Of a DNA stretch of 64,000 nt, positions 30,861 to 40,815 are shown one piece after another. This DNA comes from Leishmania martiniquensis (Eukaryota; Euglenozoa; Kinetoplastea; Trypanosomatida; Trypanosomatidae), in assembly GCF_017916325.1 (NCBI RefSeq), contig NC_090170.1:1366001-1430000 (forward strand), written 5' to 3'. Below the pieces are notes generated by a model. It did no database searches and was not told the origin of the DNA. It saw only the letters and a program-made list of their open reading frames with translations. Within the stretch, counting starts at the first letter, position 1. Each line of letters opens with the position of its first letter. The translations under genes were made by a program, and so were the position numbers.

Positions 30861-33101
30861 CTAATCGAGGGCGAAGCGGGCGATCACTTGATTGTCACGC
30901 TCGCTCTCTGAGTCGCTGGCCTTGGCTGGTGTGTACTGGGCTGCGTCCCGAGCACCTTCTTTGAGCGCACTCGCAGCGGTCATATTCGAATCGTTGGAAT
31001 GCGCGGCGGGTGTGTCGCTCACGTACGAATCCACTGGTGAGCCCGGCGTCGCCACGGCCGGTCTTTCTTCGTGATCGACGACGCCCTGCCTCAGCGAAGC
31101 GCCTTCCTCGGCCACCGCCGCTGCCTCACTCTCTGCAGCAGAGGAGAAGCCTTTGGCCAGGTGCCTCGCCTTCGCGCCGGCTGCCGAGAGTGTGGAGGAT
31201 GCACAGCAAAGAGAAGCACCGCGCGGACGGGCCAGTGAGTGCACCGCGTCTTCCCTTACAATTGGCGACGGGTCCGCGACTCTGTCTGGGAGAGGTATCA
31301 CGCGCGCAGCAGAATTTGCCGCCGTCGGCTTGGCCACCCTGCGAGACTGAGTGACGCTCTCTTCCGCAACATGGGGTGGGAGGACACGTGGCGGGACGCA
31401 GTCCTGCGGCGGCACCCGCACATCGGCTCCAGCCGCTCCACTGCACAAGATCGCCCCGCCATCCTCCACGCCAGTAGCCGAGCGCGCAGCGCCCACCGGC
31501 ACCGGCATTGTATTGAAATCACCGGCGTCATCCTCGAAGCGCATGCTGCAACCAAGCTGGGGTGTCGGTATATGATACATCGTGGACGTCGAGGAGGCAG
31601 ATATGGGATGTGTGCGGGGCAGTGACACGGCAGGGCAAGCAGGAGCAGGATGTCCCTCTACCGGTACACACCTCACTTTGACCGGCTGCGTTGCGGAGCC
31701 GAAAGCGACACCCGTTGCACTGACCTTTTCTTCAGCAGCGCCGCTTCGTATCGGCGTTGCATTGACACTGTCATTATACGCCGAGGGCGATGGTGCACCG
31801 GCGAAGCCGGCGGAGGCACGGTGCCCGCGCACTCCTGTAGCGTTCCAAAGGTGGCTGTAGCGTGGACGACACGTCGAGGCAAAACTACGACCGTACAAGC
31901 TCTCCTCGTCTACGCCTCGCATGCTGCCGTGATGGGTGCTTTGTCCACAGCTAGCCGAAGTGCCGCGCGCCACTGCCACCTCCAGCTGTCGGAGGTGACG
32001 GTCAAGGCAATCGACGCGGCCCGCCATGGCGTGCAGGGAATCTGAAAGACGAGCCACCTCTTGGATGAGTCCATTAACGACGAGGGTGGCATTTGGAGCC
32101 GTGCCGCTCTGCTTGTCGTCACTACTACCTGCCTCAACGGTGAGCATCGCTGTCTGCAGAGAGGAGCACTGTATAAGCATCTCGAGCCTATTCACATCAC
32201 GCCGGCAGACGCGGACTTCGCTGCTGCGGCCCACCGCATCCTCCATCAACCGCCTCACCTCTTCCATGCAGTTGGCTGCTATGTCTGATGTACTCCTAAG
32301 CTTTTCCTGTATCTGCTCGACATGGTTCTCGAGTGTGCGAAGCTGCGCCTGCAGCTCCTGCATCTCCTTGTGTACTGATCGACTCGTCATCTGCTGCCAC
32401 CGCCGCAGATCGTGCTCCAGAGTTTCGAGCACCTCCTGCATGTGCGTCTGCTGCCGACGAAGAGCCTCGCGAACTTGCTGTTCCTGGCGATCGTCCATGA
32501 TGACGCGCTGACGCTTCACAGCAAGTACGTCCTCTCGCAGACGCTGCAACTCTTCACTATACGCCGAGATTTGGCGCTGCACAGCGTTCTGGTGCGCCTC
32601 CATGTCACGTTTCGACGCTTCCTGCGCGGCCGCAAAGGCACTGCAGATGTCTGCTCTATGCACGTCTGCCTGCTCCATCCCGTCCCTTGCGGCCTTCTCA
32701 ACTTTACCTTGACGGACGCGGACTTCTTCCATACTGCCGCGCAGACTTAGCAACTGCTGCTGCATCTGGGCTTCGACGAGGGGGGCGACGAGGCTCGAAA
32801 GATGTGCGCGTACCCATGGGGAAAGCTCAGCAGGCTCCACGCTTTGGGCAAGGCCATCTCGCACCTGTGGCTGCCCGAGTGGCGCATCGGCCGAAGTCGA
32901 GGGGAAGAGGTCGGCCCGGCCCGAAGCATTGCGCGGATAAAAGTGCAAGGGCACCCCCATGCGCACCTCTGCAGCCGTGCGGCCAAGCTCGTGCCGCGCG
33001 CGTGACGTCTTGAAAAGAAGCCCGTCCAGCTCCTTGTTCACCTCCTGCAGCCGCGCGGTGAAGCGCTCATCGTCGCGGCGGGCGTCGATGTAGTAGGACA
33101 T
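30861..33101 (-). CDS. Coiled-coil protein of unknown function
   Basis: 746 aa from the ATG at 33101. The same frame is open to another ATG at 33491 (876 aa), but the extra 130 residues look non-conserved and no pyrimidine tract precedes that ATG. The N-terminus (MSYYIDARRDDERFTARLQ) is well formed. Residues from about 95 to 370 are heptad-like coiled coil rich in Gln, Glu, Arg and Leu, interrupted once near residue 330. The C-terminal half is Ser/Ala/Pro-rich, low complexity and probably disordered. No membrane segment or enzyme motif is seen. A cytoskeletal or flagellar structural role is typical of such trypanosomatid proteins but is inference. Confidence 0.82.
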   Translation of the reverse strand: MSYYIDARRDDERFTARLQEVNKELDGLLFKTSRARHELGRTAAEVRMGVPLHFYPRNASGRADLFPSTSADAPLGQPQVRDGLAQSVEPAELSPWVRAHLSSLVAPLVEAQMQQQLLSLRGSMEEVRVRQGKVEKAARDGMEQADVHRADICSAFAAAQEASKRDMEAHQNAVQRQISAYSEELQRLREDVLAVKRQRVIMDDRQEQQVREALRRQQTHMQEVLETLEHDLRRWQQMTSRSVHKEMQELQAQLRTLENHVEQIQEKLRSTSDIAANCMEEVRRLMEDAVGRSSEVRVCRRDVNRLEMLIQCSSLQTAMLTVEAGSSDDKQSGTAPNATLVVNGLIQEVARLSDSLHAMAGRVDCLDRHLRQLEVAVARGTSASCGQSTHHGSMRGVDEESLYGRSFASTCRPRYSHLWNATGVRGHRASAGFAGAPSPSAYNDSVNATPIRSGAAEEKVSATGVAFGSATQPVKVRCVPVEGHPAPACPAVSLPRTHPISASSTSTMYHIPTPQLGCSMRFEDDAGDFNTMPVPVGAARSATGVEDGGAILCSGAAGADVRVPPQDCVPPRVLPPHVAEESVTQSRRVAKPTAANSAARVIPLPDRVADPSPIVREDAVHSLARPRGASLCCASSTLSAAGAKARHLAKGFSSAAESEAAAVAEEGASLRQGVVDHEERPAVATPGSPVDSYVSDTPAAHSNDSNMTAASALKEGARDAAQYTPAKASDSESERDNQVIARFALD

Positions 33102-34683
33102 GGGGACCAGAGAGTGGGGTGCGCCGTTTTTTCTTGGTTGTTTGCATGCCAAGACGGCCACGAGAACCGCGCAAGAGGCAACAGTGCCAGCAAGTTTTCC
33201 TTCTTGACCACACCACCAACTCGTCTTCACGGCGATGGCGTGAGGACGGAAGGCGGGAACGACGGAATAGGTCGCGGCAAGGGTGAGCCGCGTAACGGAG
33301 TGAGGATGAGAAACGTTCATACGCGTCACACCGACAGAAGAGGGACGTGCCAGCAGGTCGAAGAGGAGAAGCGATGAATCAGTTCGGCGCTGCACGGGAG
33401 ATCCTCCACGGCTTCCGTCATGGTTGCTCGTTGAGCCGCATGCCGGCATATTCACCGTGGCATAGTCTACACAATGGGTGACCTTCGACATGAGCTGTTT
33501 ATGATAAGCTTCGAAAAGTTGTCACCCTCGTGGGTACCATTGCTTTAAATTTCTGTCCTCTGTCTTTTGCTGCCCTTTCCTCAACGCTTTCCCTCCATCT
33601 CCTCGGCCTCTTCATCTACCCGCATCTTTCCTCACACGTGCTCTCACGCGCCCGCACCCACGCACAGGCACGTAAGCACTGGAGCGGTGCCACACACGTG
33701 TGAAGCAAGAGGTGCTCAGAAAGAGAGTCATCTACGCAGACGAACAGAAACGTGGAGCAAAGAATGCAGCAACTGGGAAGGAAAGGGAAAGCAAACGAAG
33801 CTAAGCCGCAAGGGTGCGTGGAAGTTTCGCTCTTTAGTCTTACACATGCTTCTATCAGGGGATGGGGTGCGAACACACACACGTGTGGAGAGGAGAAGCG
33901 GATAAGCCTCAGCTTCACACCCTCGCCCACTCAGTGCACTGCTTCGCGACGAAACCACCACCCTTATTACCCTGACCGCCGCTTCTCTCTTGCAAGAACG
34001 CCCACATAAAACACAAACAGCAGTCACAAAGCGACAGCGAGCACATGGGCACCGCACGAGACGAAGAATACAAGTATGAGGTGGAGGGCCATCGGCAGCG
34101 CAGTCGCCGCTGAGCCTTACCTTTCTCCCTCTCTATGCGCATGCTGCCACGCATATAAGGCACCGTGAGCACAGGCGCGCAGTTGCCGGCGGCAGCGCAA
34201 CTCACACGCTTCGGCCTGGAATACAACAGAAAGACCCCGCGAGACGAAGGTGAGGCAGCGGAGAGAGCGGGGTGAGGGTCAGGAGAAGATTATACGGCAG
34301 CCAAAATCGTACAAGTCAGCGACACGAAGAGGAAGAGGAGGAGGGGATAGGGCCGATGAGCGCCGCACAAAAGCACAGGAGGCGAGATGAAAGGTGTGGC
34401 AAAAGAAAGGGATGCAGGAAGGCGAAACGGCATTCCAGGTAGCGCGTCGTCCGTGCGCCCTATGAATGGCGGGTGCCTTCTTCTGAAGCTAACCCTCCCC
34501 CTTCCCCGCTCTGTCTCTACACCTTATCGCATGTGATTGTGGTTTCTCCGCCCAGCAGCCGGAGCACTAGCATTGGCGCTTGCTGGTGCCTGAAAGAGCA
34601 AGGCCAGCCCCATCTGTATGCACTGCCGTGCTCCTGGTCGTAACGGTAACCTCAGTAGCCTTTCACTTTCGCCGCACCTTCGG
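33102..34683. other. Intergenic spacer, 1.6 kb
   Basis: Contains the alternative upstream extension of the coiled-coil frame (to 33491) and mixed sequence further right. No additional gene or recognised repeat. Confidence 0.5.
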
Positions 34684-35799
34684 CTACTGCCGACAGCGCT
34701 TCTCCTCCAGATGCCGCTTTTTAGCGTCGTATGCCGCCTTCTTCACATCCTCCTTGTCCCTCTTCTCCTTCTCCTTGATGGCCTTGAGCTGCTGCTTGCG
34801 CTCCTCAAAGTTCTTGGGGTACCCCTCGGGTCGTGGACGCCATACGAGCGGCTTGGCGGCCATGTTGTACTTGCTCCGGTCGTAGGAGTCGCTGAGGTAC
34901 TCACTGAGGTGCGGTGGGAATAAACTCGGGAACGCCTCACAGACGCTCGGTTGCGCCTCCGTCCACAGAAACTCTAACTTGGTACGGGTGACGGAGTCGA
35001 TGACTGGAAGGATAAGTTTCCACAGCACGGAGAAAAGCTTCGGCGGGTTGATGCACACCATTTTGCCCAGCCGCTCCGGGTAGTGGTCCTGAATCACTCG
35101 GATGACGCTAACACTGGCGGATGGCTTGCAGTCGTGCAGGTGCGAGTACGTTTCAAAGTCGGTCACACAGACCCACTTCTCGACCCCCACAGGCATCATG
35201 CGAATCAAGTGGTTGAAAGAGCATACCATGTGCCGCAGCGGATTCTTGCGGTCCGGGCCCCAGCGCATCGACATGAACATGACGGGGCGGTGTTCCTTGT
35301 CCCAGCCGATGAACTGGCCCATGTGCTGATTCGGGTTCCCCAAGCAGGTGTCACACTGCCACGTCTCCGACCCCGTTTCCTTCCACCACTTGACGGTCTT
35401 TTCCAACATCGAAAACGCCTCACTGACGTCGAAGCTACGAGCAGTCAGGTAGCGGAGACAGAGCCAATTGTCAAACTTGTTCTCCTCGTACCACGGGGCA
35501 GCACTGACCATCTTCGTGAGCTCATGGAGCCTTTTCTGCTGTGCTTCTTTGAGCTCTCCATAGCGCTCCTTCCACGTTTTCACGACAGCGGGGGGCCGGA
35601 TCTTGTCCACCTCGTCTGAGCTCGAGAGAAAATACGGGATCTGGAAAGCGTCGTTCTGCTTCGGGAACAGAAAGCAGTCCTTTGGCAGATTCAAATTCGC
35701 CTCCACTGTCGACACGGTCGAGCTGGAGGTGGCCGCATTGCTGTCGGATGGCGTCGGCGGCATGTTTGCCTCTGTCGAGGGGCCCTTGCTCGACGGCAT
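34684..35799 (-). CDS. CRAL-TRIO (Sec14-like) lipid-binding protein
   Basis: 371 aa. The N-terminal helical CRAL-TRIO-N part spans about 60-150 (DNWLCLRYLTARSFDVSEAFSMLEKTVKWWKE, matching the usual LLRFLRARKFDV pattern). The lipid-binding lobe spans about 165-310, with PVMFMSMRWG, then WVCVTDFETYS, HYPERLGKMVCINPPKLFSVLWKLI and a terminal PHLSEYLSD. PERLGKM-x-x-INPP is a hallmark of Sec14 proteins. The last 50 residues are Lys/Glu-rich and helical, an added charged tail. Such proteins move or present phosphatidylinositol, phosphatidylcholine or other lipids; the ligand is not evident. Confidence 0.93.
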   Translation of the reverse strand: MPSSKGPSTEANMPPTPSDSNAATSSSTVSTVEANLNLPKDCFLFPKQNDAFQIPYFLSSSDEVDKIRPPAVVKTWKERYGELKEAQQKRLHELTKMVSAAPWYEENKFDNWLCLRYLTARSFDVSEAFSMLEKTVKWWKETGSETWQCDTCLGNPNQHMGQFIGWDKEHRPVMFMSMRWGPDRKNPLRHMVCSFNHLIRMMPVGVEKWVCVTDFETYSHLHDCKPSASVSVIRVIQDHYPERLGKMVCINPPKLFSVLWKLILPVIDSVTRTKLEFLWTEAQPSVCEAFPSLFPPHLSEYLSDSYDRSKYNMAAKPLVWRPRPEGYPKNFEERKQQLKAIKEKEKRDKEDVKKAAYDAKKRHLEEKRCRQ

Positions 35800-37166
35800 C
35801 GCATAAGCTGCTGCTGGCTCTCGCGTGTACCGTCACCTTTAGAAAGGGTGCGTGTGTGTGTGTGTGTGTGTTGGGGTTGGGGTGGAGCCGCTCGTTCGTG
35901 ATGCGCGAGTATAGCGGGTAGCAGAGGCAAAAACAGAAATCAAAGGAATTGTTGGCGAGCGCTGACGATGCCAACGAACGTGCATGACACACGCCATTAC
36001 ATGGTGGGCGGCGCCTCCCAGCTGTCAGGTTTTCTGCTTCCGTGGAAAGGTGTACCGCCCATCTACTATTCGCTCTAGCCCTCGACACCTCTAGCGGTGG
36101 TGAAGTGATTAACGAGAGCTCGGTTCATTGCAACACATCGTCGGGCAACAGAACGCACGAGCAGTCAAATTGCCTGCCCCCTTCTTTTTCCACGCCCAAA
36201 GGGCCTGTGCCGTGGTGGGTCATCGAAGCGAGTGGGTACAAGAGAGAGAGAAAGAGAGCACGCAAGCACTTCTTCGAATCATTCGACTCCTCAAGGTGAG
36301 CAGTGCACAGAGTATCATGACGCGAAAGGCGAAGGAAAAGAGAAAAAAAACAGATCCATTTTCGAGAAAGAGGGCAGTTTGCCTGTCAAGGATGCTCCTT
36401 TCGTCGCAGGTTATGTTGCGATGGGCTTCAAGTAGTTCCATCTTAGTGAACACATGCTGAAAACAACAACAAAAGGGAGGAAGCATCTTTCTACACCGCC
36501 ATGTGACCCGAGGGGCTGGCTTCACACCAGCTTCGACCACACACACTCACACAACCGCGCCAACAGAGACAGGTACCAATGCACACAGCTAGGGCACGCA
36601 GTTGATAACATCAGTGACACAGCGTCATGGAGAAAAGGTGATCGACTCTATTCACGGTTCCAGTGTTGAGAATCAGAGGATGGTCAGACACGCCCGCAAT
36701 TTGGTCATGCCGGCGTTTTGCCTCATTCTCACTTTCCATAGCGAACGGGGCAGTTCGTCACAGCAGCAAAGAGAGTTGTACGCGCGGAAGCGGAGCGCAG
36801 ACGCGCGAAGCGGCGATATGCTGAAACCATGCCGCATAAGACAATTAAAAAAAACACCGTTAGGTGGAACGAAAAAATTGTACATGGGAGGCACCGCAAT
36901 TCCGTTGGGGAGGGTCGTGCCTCCAGGACCGAGCACCAGCAGCCACTCAACAGCACTTCAGAAGCTTTAATTCCAGGGACAATGCAGAGTAGCAGCGCCA
37001 CAAAAAGCATACGCTTAGGTACACTGCGAGGCGCACCATCGCCGATGAACCTGTCAAAATGACCTCAGTAGGCCCCGCCGCAACACTCATCATCCGCATG
37101 AGAAACATTCGTCTTAGTACGTCCCATCCTTTTCCCAAGACACCCACTCCACCGGCACGGTGGGGC
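35800..37166. other. Intergenic spacer
   Basis: Contains a (GT)n tract at about 35849-35870 that reads CA repeats on the coding strand just upstream of the CRAL-TRIO start, and is otherwise unremarkable. It ends at a retroposon-derived repeat. Confidence 0.5.
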
Positions 37167-37638
37167 CTCCGCCTGGTGCTGCCGTGCGTGCGTGTGGGTA
37201 GGCGGCGCCCAACCAGGCGCCATGCACGACACACTCCGTGAATCTCGCGTACCGTCCGTGCTGCATGGCATGCTCCCCGCCGAGTGCCTACACCGCTGCC
37301 CCCCATCCGGACGACAGGCTGTGGGCCCCTTTGTGCGCTGGCATACGCCCATCCGCGCGCCCGTCCCGCTTGGCACACCCCCACGCCCTCCAAAGGAGGG
37401 GGGGGGCGTGCCAGCGCCGGGGATCGCGCAATGCACCGGTGAGCTGCCCAGACACGTCCCCGGAGATCTCGACGGAAAGAAAGGGGTGGCGGCTGTGCGC
37501 AGGCGCTGCCGCCCGCTGCGGAGGTGGTGTGCGACATCCAAGCGAGGCACAGATGCCGGAAGCATGGCGCGAGCACCGCGCCTTGCACGATTCGACGACA
37601 GACGGCTCGGCCTGGAGGACCCGCATCTCGTCGCCTTC
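37167..37638. mobile_element. Retroposon-derived repeat, internally deleted copy
   Basis: The same element as 17189-17785, same orientation, nearly identical where aligned. It lacks 125 bp at the GAGGC at 37544-37548. It lies 150 bp from the left edge of glycosyltransferase duplication copy B. Confidence 0.85.
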
Positions 37639-37788
37639 ACACACACGTGCGGGTTCAGCCATTGCGGTATACGGCCATCGAATGGCGTACACCTTCTCGC
37701 ACGGTGCAGTTTCTAAAACAAAGATATTTATCTTTTTACATGTGAAAAGGACACCTCCCCCTCGTATGTGGGGGTGATTGTCCAGTAC

Positions 37789-37917
37789 CCACGCGGCGCC
37801 GAGGCAAGGCAGCCCCACTGCCCCTACCGATGTCGAGCGACTCTTGGCGCTGAAAGGGCCGCGGACGCAACGGCATCGGCAGGGGCAGTGGGGCTGCCTT
37901 GCCTGGGCGCCGCGTGG
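37789..37917. repeat. Long inverted repeat in the 3' flank of glycosyltransferase copy B
   Basis: Arms 37789-37832 and 37874-37917, 44 nt with two mismatches and a 41-nt loop, the same structure as in copy A. Confidence 0.93.
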
Positions 37918-38086
37918 ACGGATTATGGGGTAGATGCTGTGCGCAGATGGCAGAGTCGGTGCAGCGCTGACGCGCGTGTGTCGAGTGGTGGGGACCTCGC
38001 GGGGTGTATGGCCCGGAATGGCCCCGGCAAGTAGAGGGAGTGCCACAAACGCCACCTCTTCCAGCGCTTCTCGTCGGCCATGCACG

Positions 38087-39658
38087 TCACATCGGTATCG
38101 ACACACGCCGCAGCGCATTACCGTCGTGGTAAAGCGATGCAGCATCTATTATAGGCGATAGGAGCGCCAGCAGCCGCTGGCGCTCTTCAAAAGGGACGAA
38201 GGCGATAACGTAAGCCGCTCGGCGTTCCTCAGGCGCTCTGTGGGGCTGAGCGTAATACTCCATGGAGAGCCGTATCATTTCCTCCAACGCCAGTCGCCGC
38301 CGCTCGTTCAGCACCCACACGTCTGGTGGCAGTAGCAGTGAGTCCCGAGAAGGGTACGGCTCCAAGCTGATCATTTGGGGCTTGACCGCAACGTACTCAG
38401 AGGGAAGCATGAAGCGGCTCACCTCCGTGATGCCGCGCAGGAACACGAGAATGTCGCCGAGGCTCTTTGCGGTCGTAAACGCTCGCTCCGTCGAGAACAT
38501 GTTGTTGACGAGGTGCATGACGCCCACTCGGTGCGGCTCCACGTAGACGGCGCGCAGCCCGATGAGCCCAAGCCGGAGAAGGAGGTCTGTGTCTTCGTGA
38601 TAGGCAGGGAAGCAGTTCTCGTCGAAGAAGCCGACCGTTTCCATGGCGAGTCGGCTCAGCCCCCAAACGGCAGTCTGCTGCTGCTGGTCCAGGTAGTAGT
38701 AGCCATCCACATCCCTGAACACTTGCTCCCGCTGGGCCTGATCCATGTACCGCACCCGGTCGGGCAGGGATGGAGAGGAAACCAGCAGGTGCTGGTCATC
38801 CGTCGAGCGGAGAGGGACCCCGCGGAACGCTTCTGGCGTGTACTCGTTCGGCTCCGACGCCACCTCGCTCTTAAACTGCTCCAGCAGCGCGTGCCCACCC
38901 AATGCCCCGGCATGGATGCGCGGCAGCGAAGTCTCCAGTAGCCCTGGCGAGAAGCGGACATCGGTGTTCGACATGAAGAAGAACGGCACCTCGTCGAACG
39001 AGAAGGTCATGGCGTCACGCATAGCTAAATTGAGAGCACCGGCGTAGCCGCGATTGCGCGGGAAGTGGCGAATTTCCAGGCGGGAGGTGAAGGAGAAGAT
39101 CTGCCTTGTGGCACCGAGGAACTCAGACATGCTGCCGATGTCCCAATTTTGCACAATCATGAGGTGCTTGAAGGGAATGCTCACGTTGCACACGAACGCC
39201 TTCAGCTCCCGTATCTCGAAGGTCACAGGGATCACCATGTAAGGAAAGAACACCTCATCATCGGCGATGGGCAGCTCCTCCTCTTCGCGGTGGCGGACGC
39301 GGAGGCGCTCGCCCAGGCAGTCGATGAACTGCCCAAACGTGATGAACGTCTCATTCGGGCGTGGGGGCAGCGGATCCAGACGATCCAGATGCGCAAACGC
39401 CGCGAGCGGCGGGCTGGGGAGGGCGCTTTGGGCCGATATCGACCCGCTCGTGCTGTGGCGGTCCGAGTCGTTGCGCGGCGCACCCATCACCCTCGCTGTC
39501 GTGGCGTCATGGACGGCCCATCCCGACACGCTCAGGAGATAAGTCGCTATCAGAGTGAGGACGACCACACTCGCCACACCGCAGGCGACTGCACCGCGCT
39601 GCTGCCTCCGCGACTTCCAAAACCGTCGGGCCCTTATCACCTTCTCGGACACAGACAT
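38087..39658 (-). CDS. GT2-type glycosyltransferase, type II membrane protein, copy B
   Basis: 523 aa, with the same protein sequence as copy A (13619-15190) and the same signal anchor and GT2 motifs. It lies between the FUSC-like gene upstream and the CRAL-TRIO gene downstream, so the two copies are in different gene neighbourhoods of one transcription unit. The absence of synonymous change points to a very recent duplication, ongoing gene conversion, or an assembly duplication. Confidence 0.85.
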   Translation of the reverse strand: MSVSEKVIRARRFWKSRRQQRGAVACGVASVVVLTLIATYLLSVSGWAVHDATTARVMGAPRNDSDRHSTSGSISAQSALPSPPLAAFAHLDRLDPLPPRPNETFITFGQFIDCLGERLRVRHREEEELPIADDEVFFPYMVIPVTFEIRELKAFVCNVSIPFKHLMIVQNWDIGSMSEFLGATRQIFSFTSRLEIRHFPRNRGYAGALNLAMRDAMTFSFDEVPFFFMSNTDVRFSPGLLETSLPRIHAGALGGHALLEQFKSEVASEPNEYTPEAFRGVPLRSTDDQHLLVSSPSLPDRVRYMDQAQREQVFRDVDGYYYLDQQQQTAVWGLSRLAMETVGFFDENCFPAYHEDTDLLLRLGLIGLRAVYVEPHRVGVMHLVNNMFSTERAFTTAKSLGDILVFLRGITEVSRFMLPSEYVAVKPQMISLEPYPSRDSLLLPPDVWVLNERRRLALEEMIRLSMEYYAQPHRAPEERRAAYVIAFVPFEERQRLLALLSPIIDAASLYHDGNALRRVSIPM

Positions 39659-39684
39659 GCAGGACGAGAAAAGACGAGCGGTGT

Positions 39685-39764
39685 CTGCGGCGCATGAAGA
39701 GCGTACACGCAAGCGTCACGGCGCAGTGAGGACACACAGGGATAGAGGGAGACAGAGAAAAAGG
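39685..39764 (-). promoter_or_regulatory. Putative trans-splice acceptor, glycosyltransferase copy B
   Basis: The same pyrimidine tract and AG (39686-39685) as copy A, giving a 26-nt 5' UTR. Copy B therefore carries its own processing signal. Confidence 0.55.
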
Positions 39765-40120
39765 CAGTGCGGCGGACGAATGTGAAGCAGGAGGGCGCGT
39801 GACCGGAGAGCGGTGGGGTCCGTGCCGTGGCGGGGGAGGCCGAGACGGATTACGCACACACGCTTCCGAATGCAAGCAGTTCTTTTTTTTTTCGCCGTCC
39901 CCGCCCCGTCCTACCGAAGATGCCACCACCGAGCCGCTCCCAGAGGGCAGGCCGCTGGCTCTTGGCATCCCCCCACCGCGGTGAGGTGGCAGGCATCAGA
40001 GCGTTACAGTAAGGCGTGGAAGCAGGGGAAGAGTGACGGAGCGTCTGAAGGCGAGGCCGAGCCACGATTAGGATAGCGGTGGTGCAAATTTGCGTCTGTG
40101 TGTGTGTGTGTGTATATGCG

Positions 40121-40200
40121 CGTGCTTGTCGGCGGCTACGGGTCCCTGTACACACTGCGGCGGGGTGGACGATGTATCTTCAAACTGAGGAGCGTCAGAA
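40121..40200. mobile_element. Dispersed 80-bp repeat, copy 1
   Basis: Matches 47881-47960 at 73 of 80 positions. It directly abuts the (TG)n boundary of duplication copy B. Confidence 0.85.
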
Positions 40201-40605
40201 AAGTGCAAAATATTGAATGCGACCCATGGACTCGGCAATGGGGAGGCACCACAGTTCTCTGATATGATCCAAAGGCAACGCCAACGGAAAGGGGTCGGAA
40301 ACGAGTGCATACAGCCAGCTGCACACAGGAAGAAGAGGCTGTTCAGCGTAGCGCAAAGTCGCCGAGAGGAAAGCTAAGGAAAGCAATAGTGGACATCAGG
40401 AAGGAGCAGAGAGAGAAACGCACATGTGAGCGGCAAAAAAAAAGCTTCGATTTCACTGCAGTAAATGCCCCAAGGAAGTTATTCTGCTAGCCTCTTTTTT
40501 TGCCGTGTCTCTTTCGCTGCTGCATTGTTCCCCCCACCTTTCAGCTCTTTTCACTGGAAGAGACTGAAGAGACATTTTTTCTCCGCTTCGGCAGGGCCAC
40601 TTTGT

Positions 40606-40815
40606 GCCGTGCTACGGTTGAGCTCAGCGCTATCCGCAAGCACCGCACCGCTCCAGCCGGGCTGCCAGCGTCTCTTGCGATGCATCGCTCTGGCTTTCTC
40701 ACTGCCAGAAGTAGCTCGGCGTGGCCGTGGGGGGGCAGTCGTGCTGCCTTGCCTCGCCGCCGCGTGGGCACTGGGCCCCTCTCACCGCGCACACCACCAG
40801 GCGGAGGTGCTCCAC
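40606..40815 (+). mobile_element. SIDER-like element, short copy
   Basis: Shares its start (AGCTCAGCGCTATC), core (40731-40780) and end (GGCGGAGGTG) with the element at 46222-46345. It is nearly identical to 58155-58442 except for 92 bp missing at the GGCTGCCA at 40660-40667. It lies in the likely 3' UTR of the FUSC-like mRNA. Confidence 0.75.

Larger units (their letters stand above)
37788..40108. repeat. Segmental duplication, copy B (2.3 kb)
   Basis: The same block as 13320-15640. Its left side is unrelated AT-containing sequence (37639-37786). On the right the shared (TG)n run continues longer here and reaches a dispersed 80-bp repeat at 40121. Confidence 0.95.
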
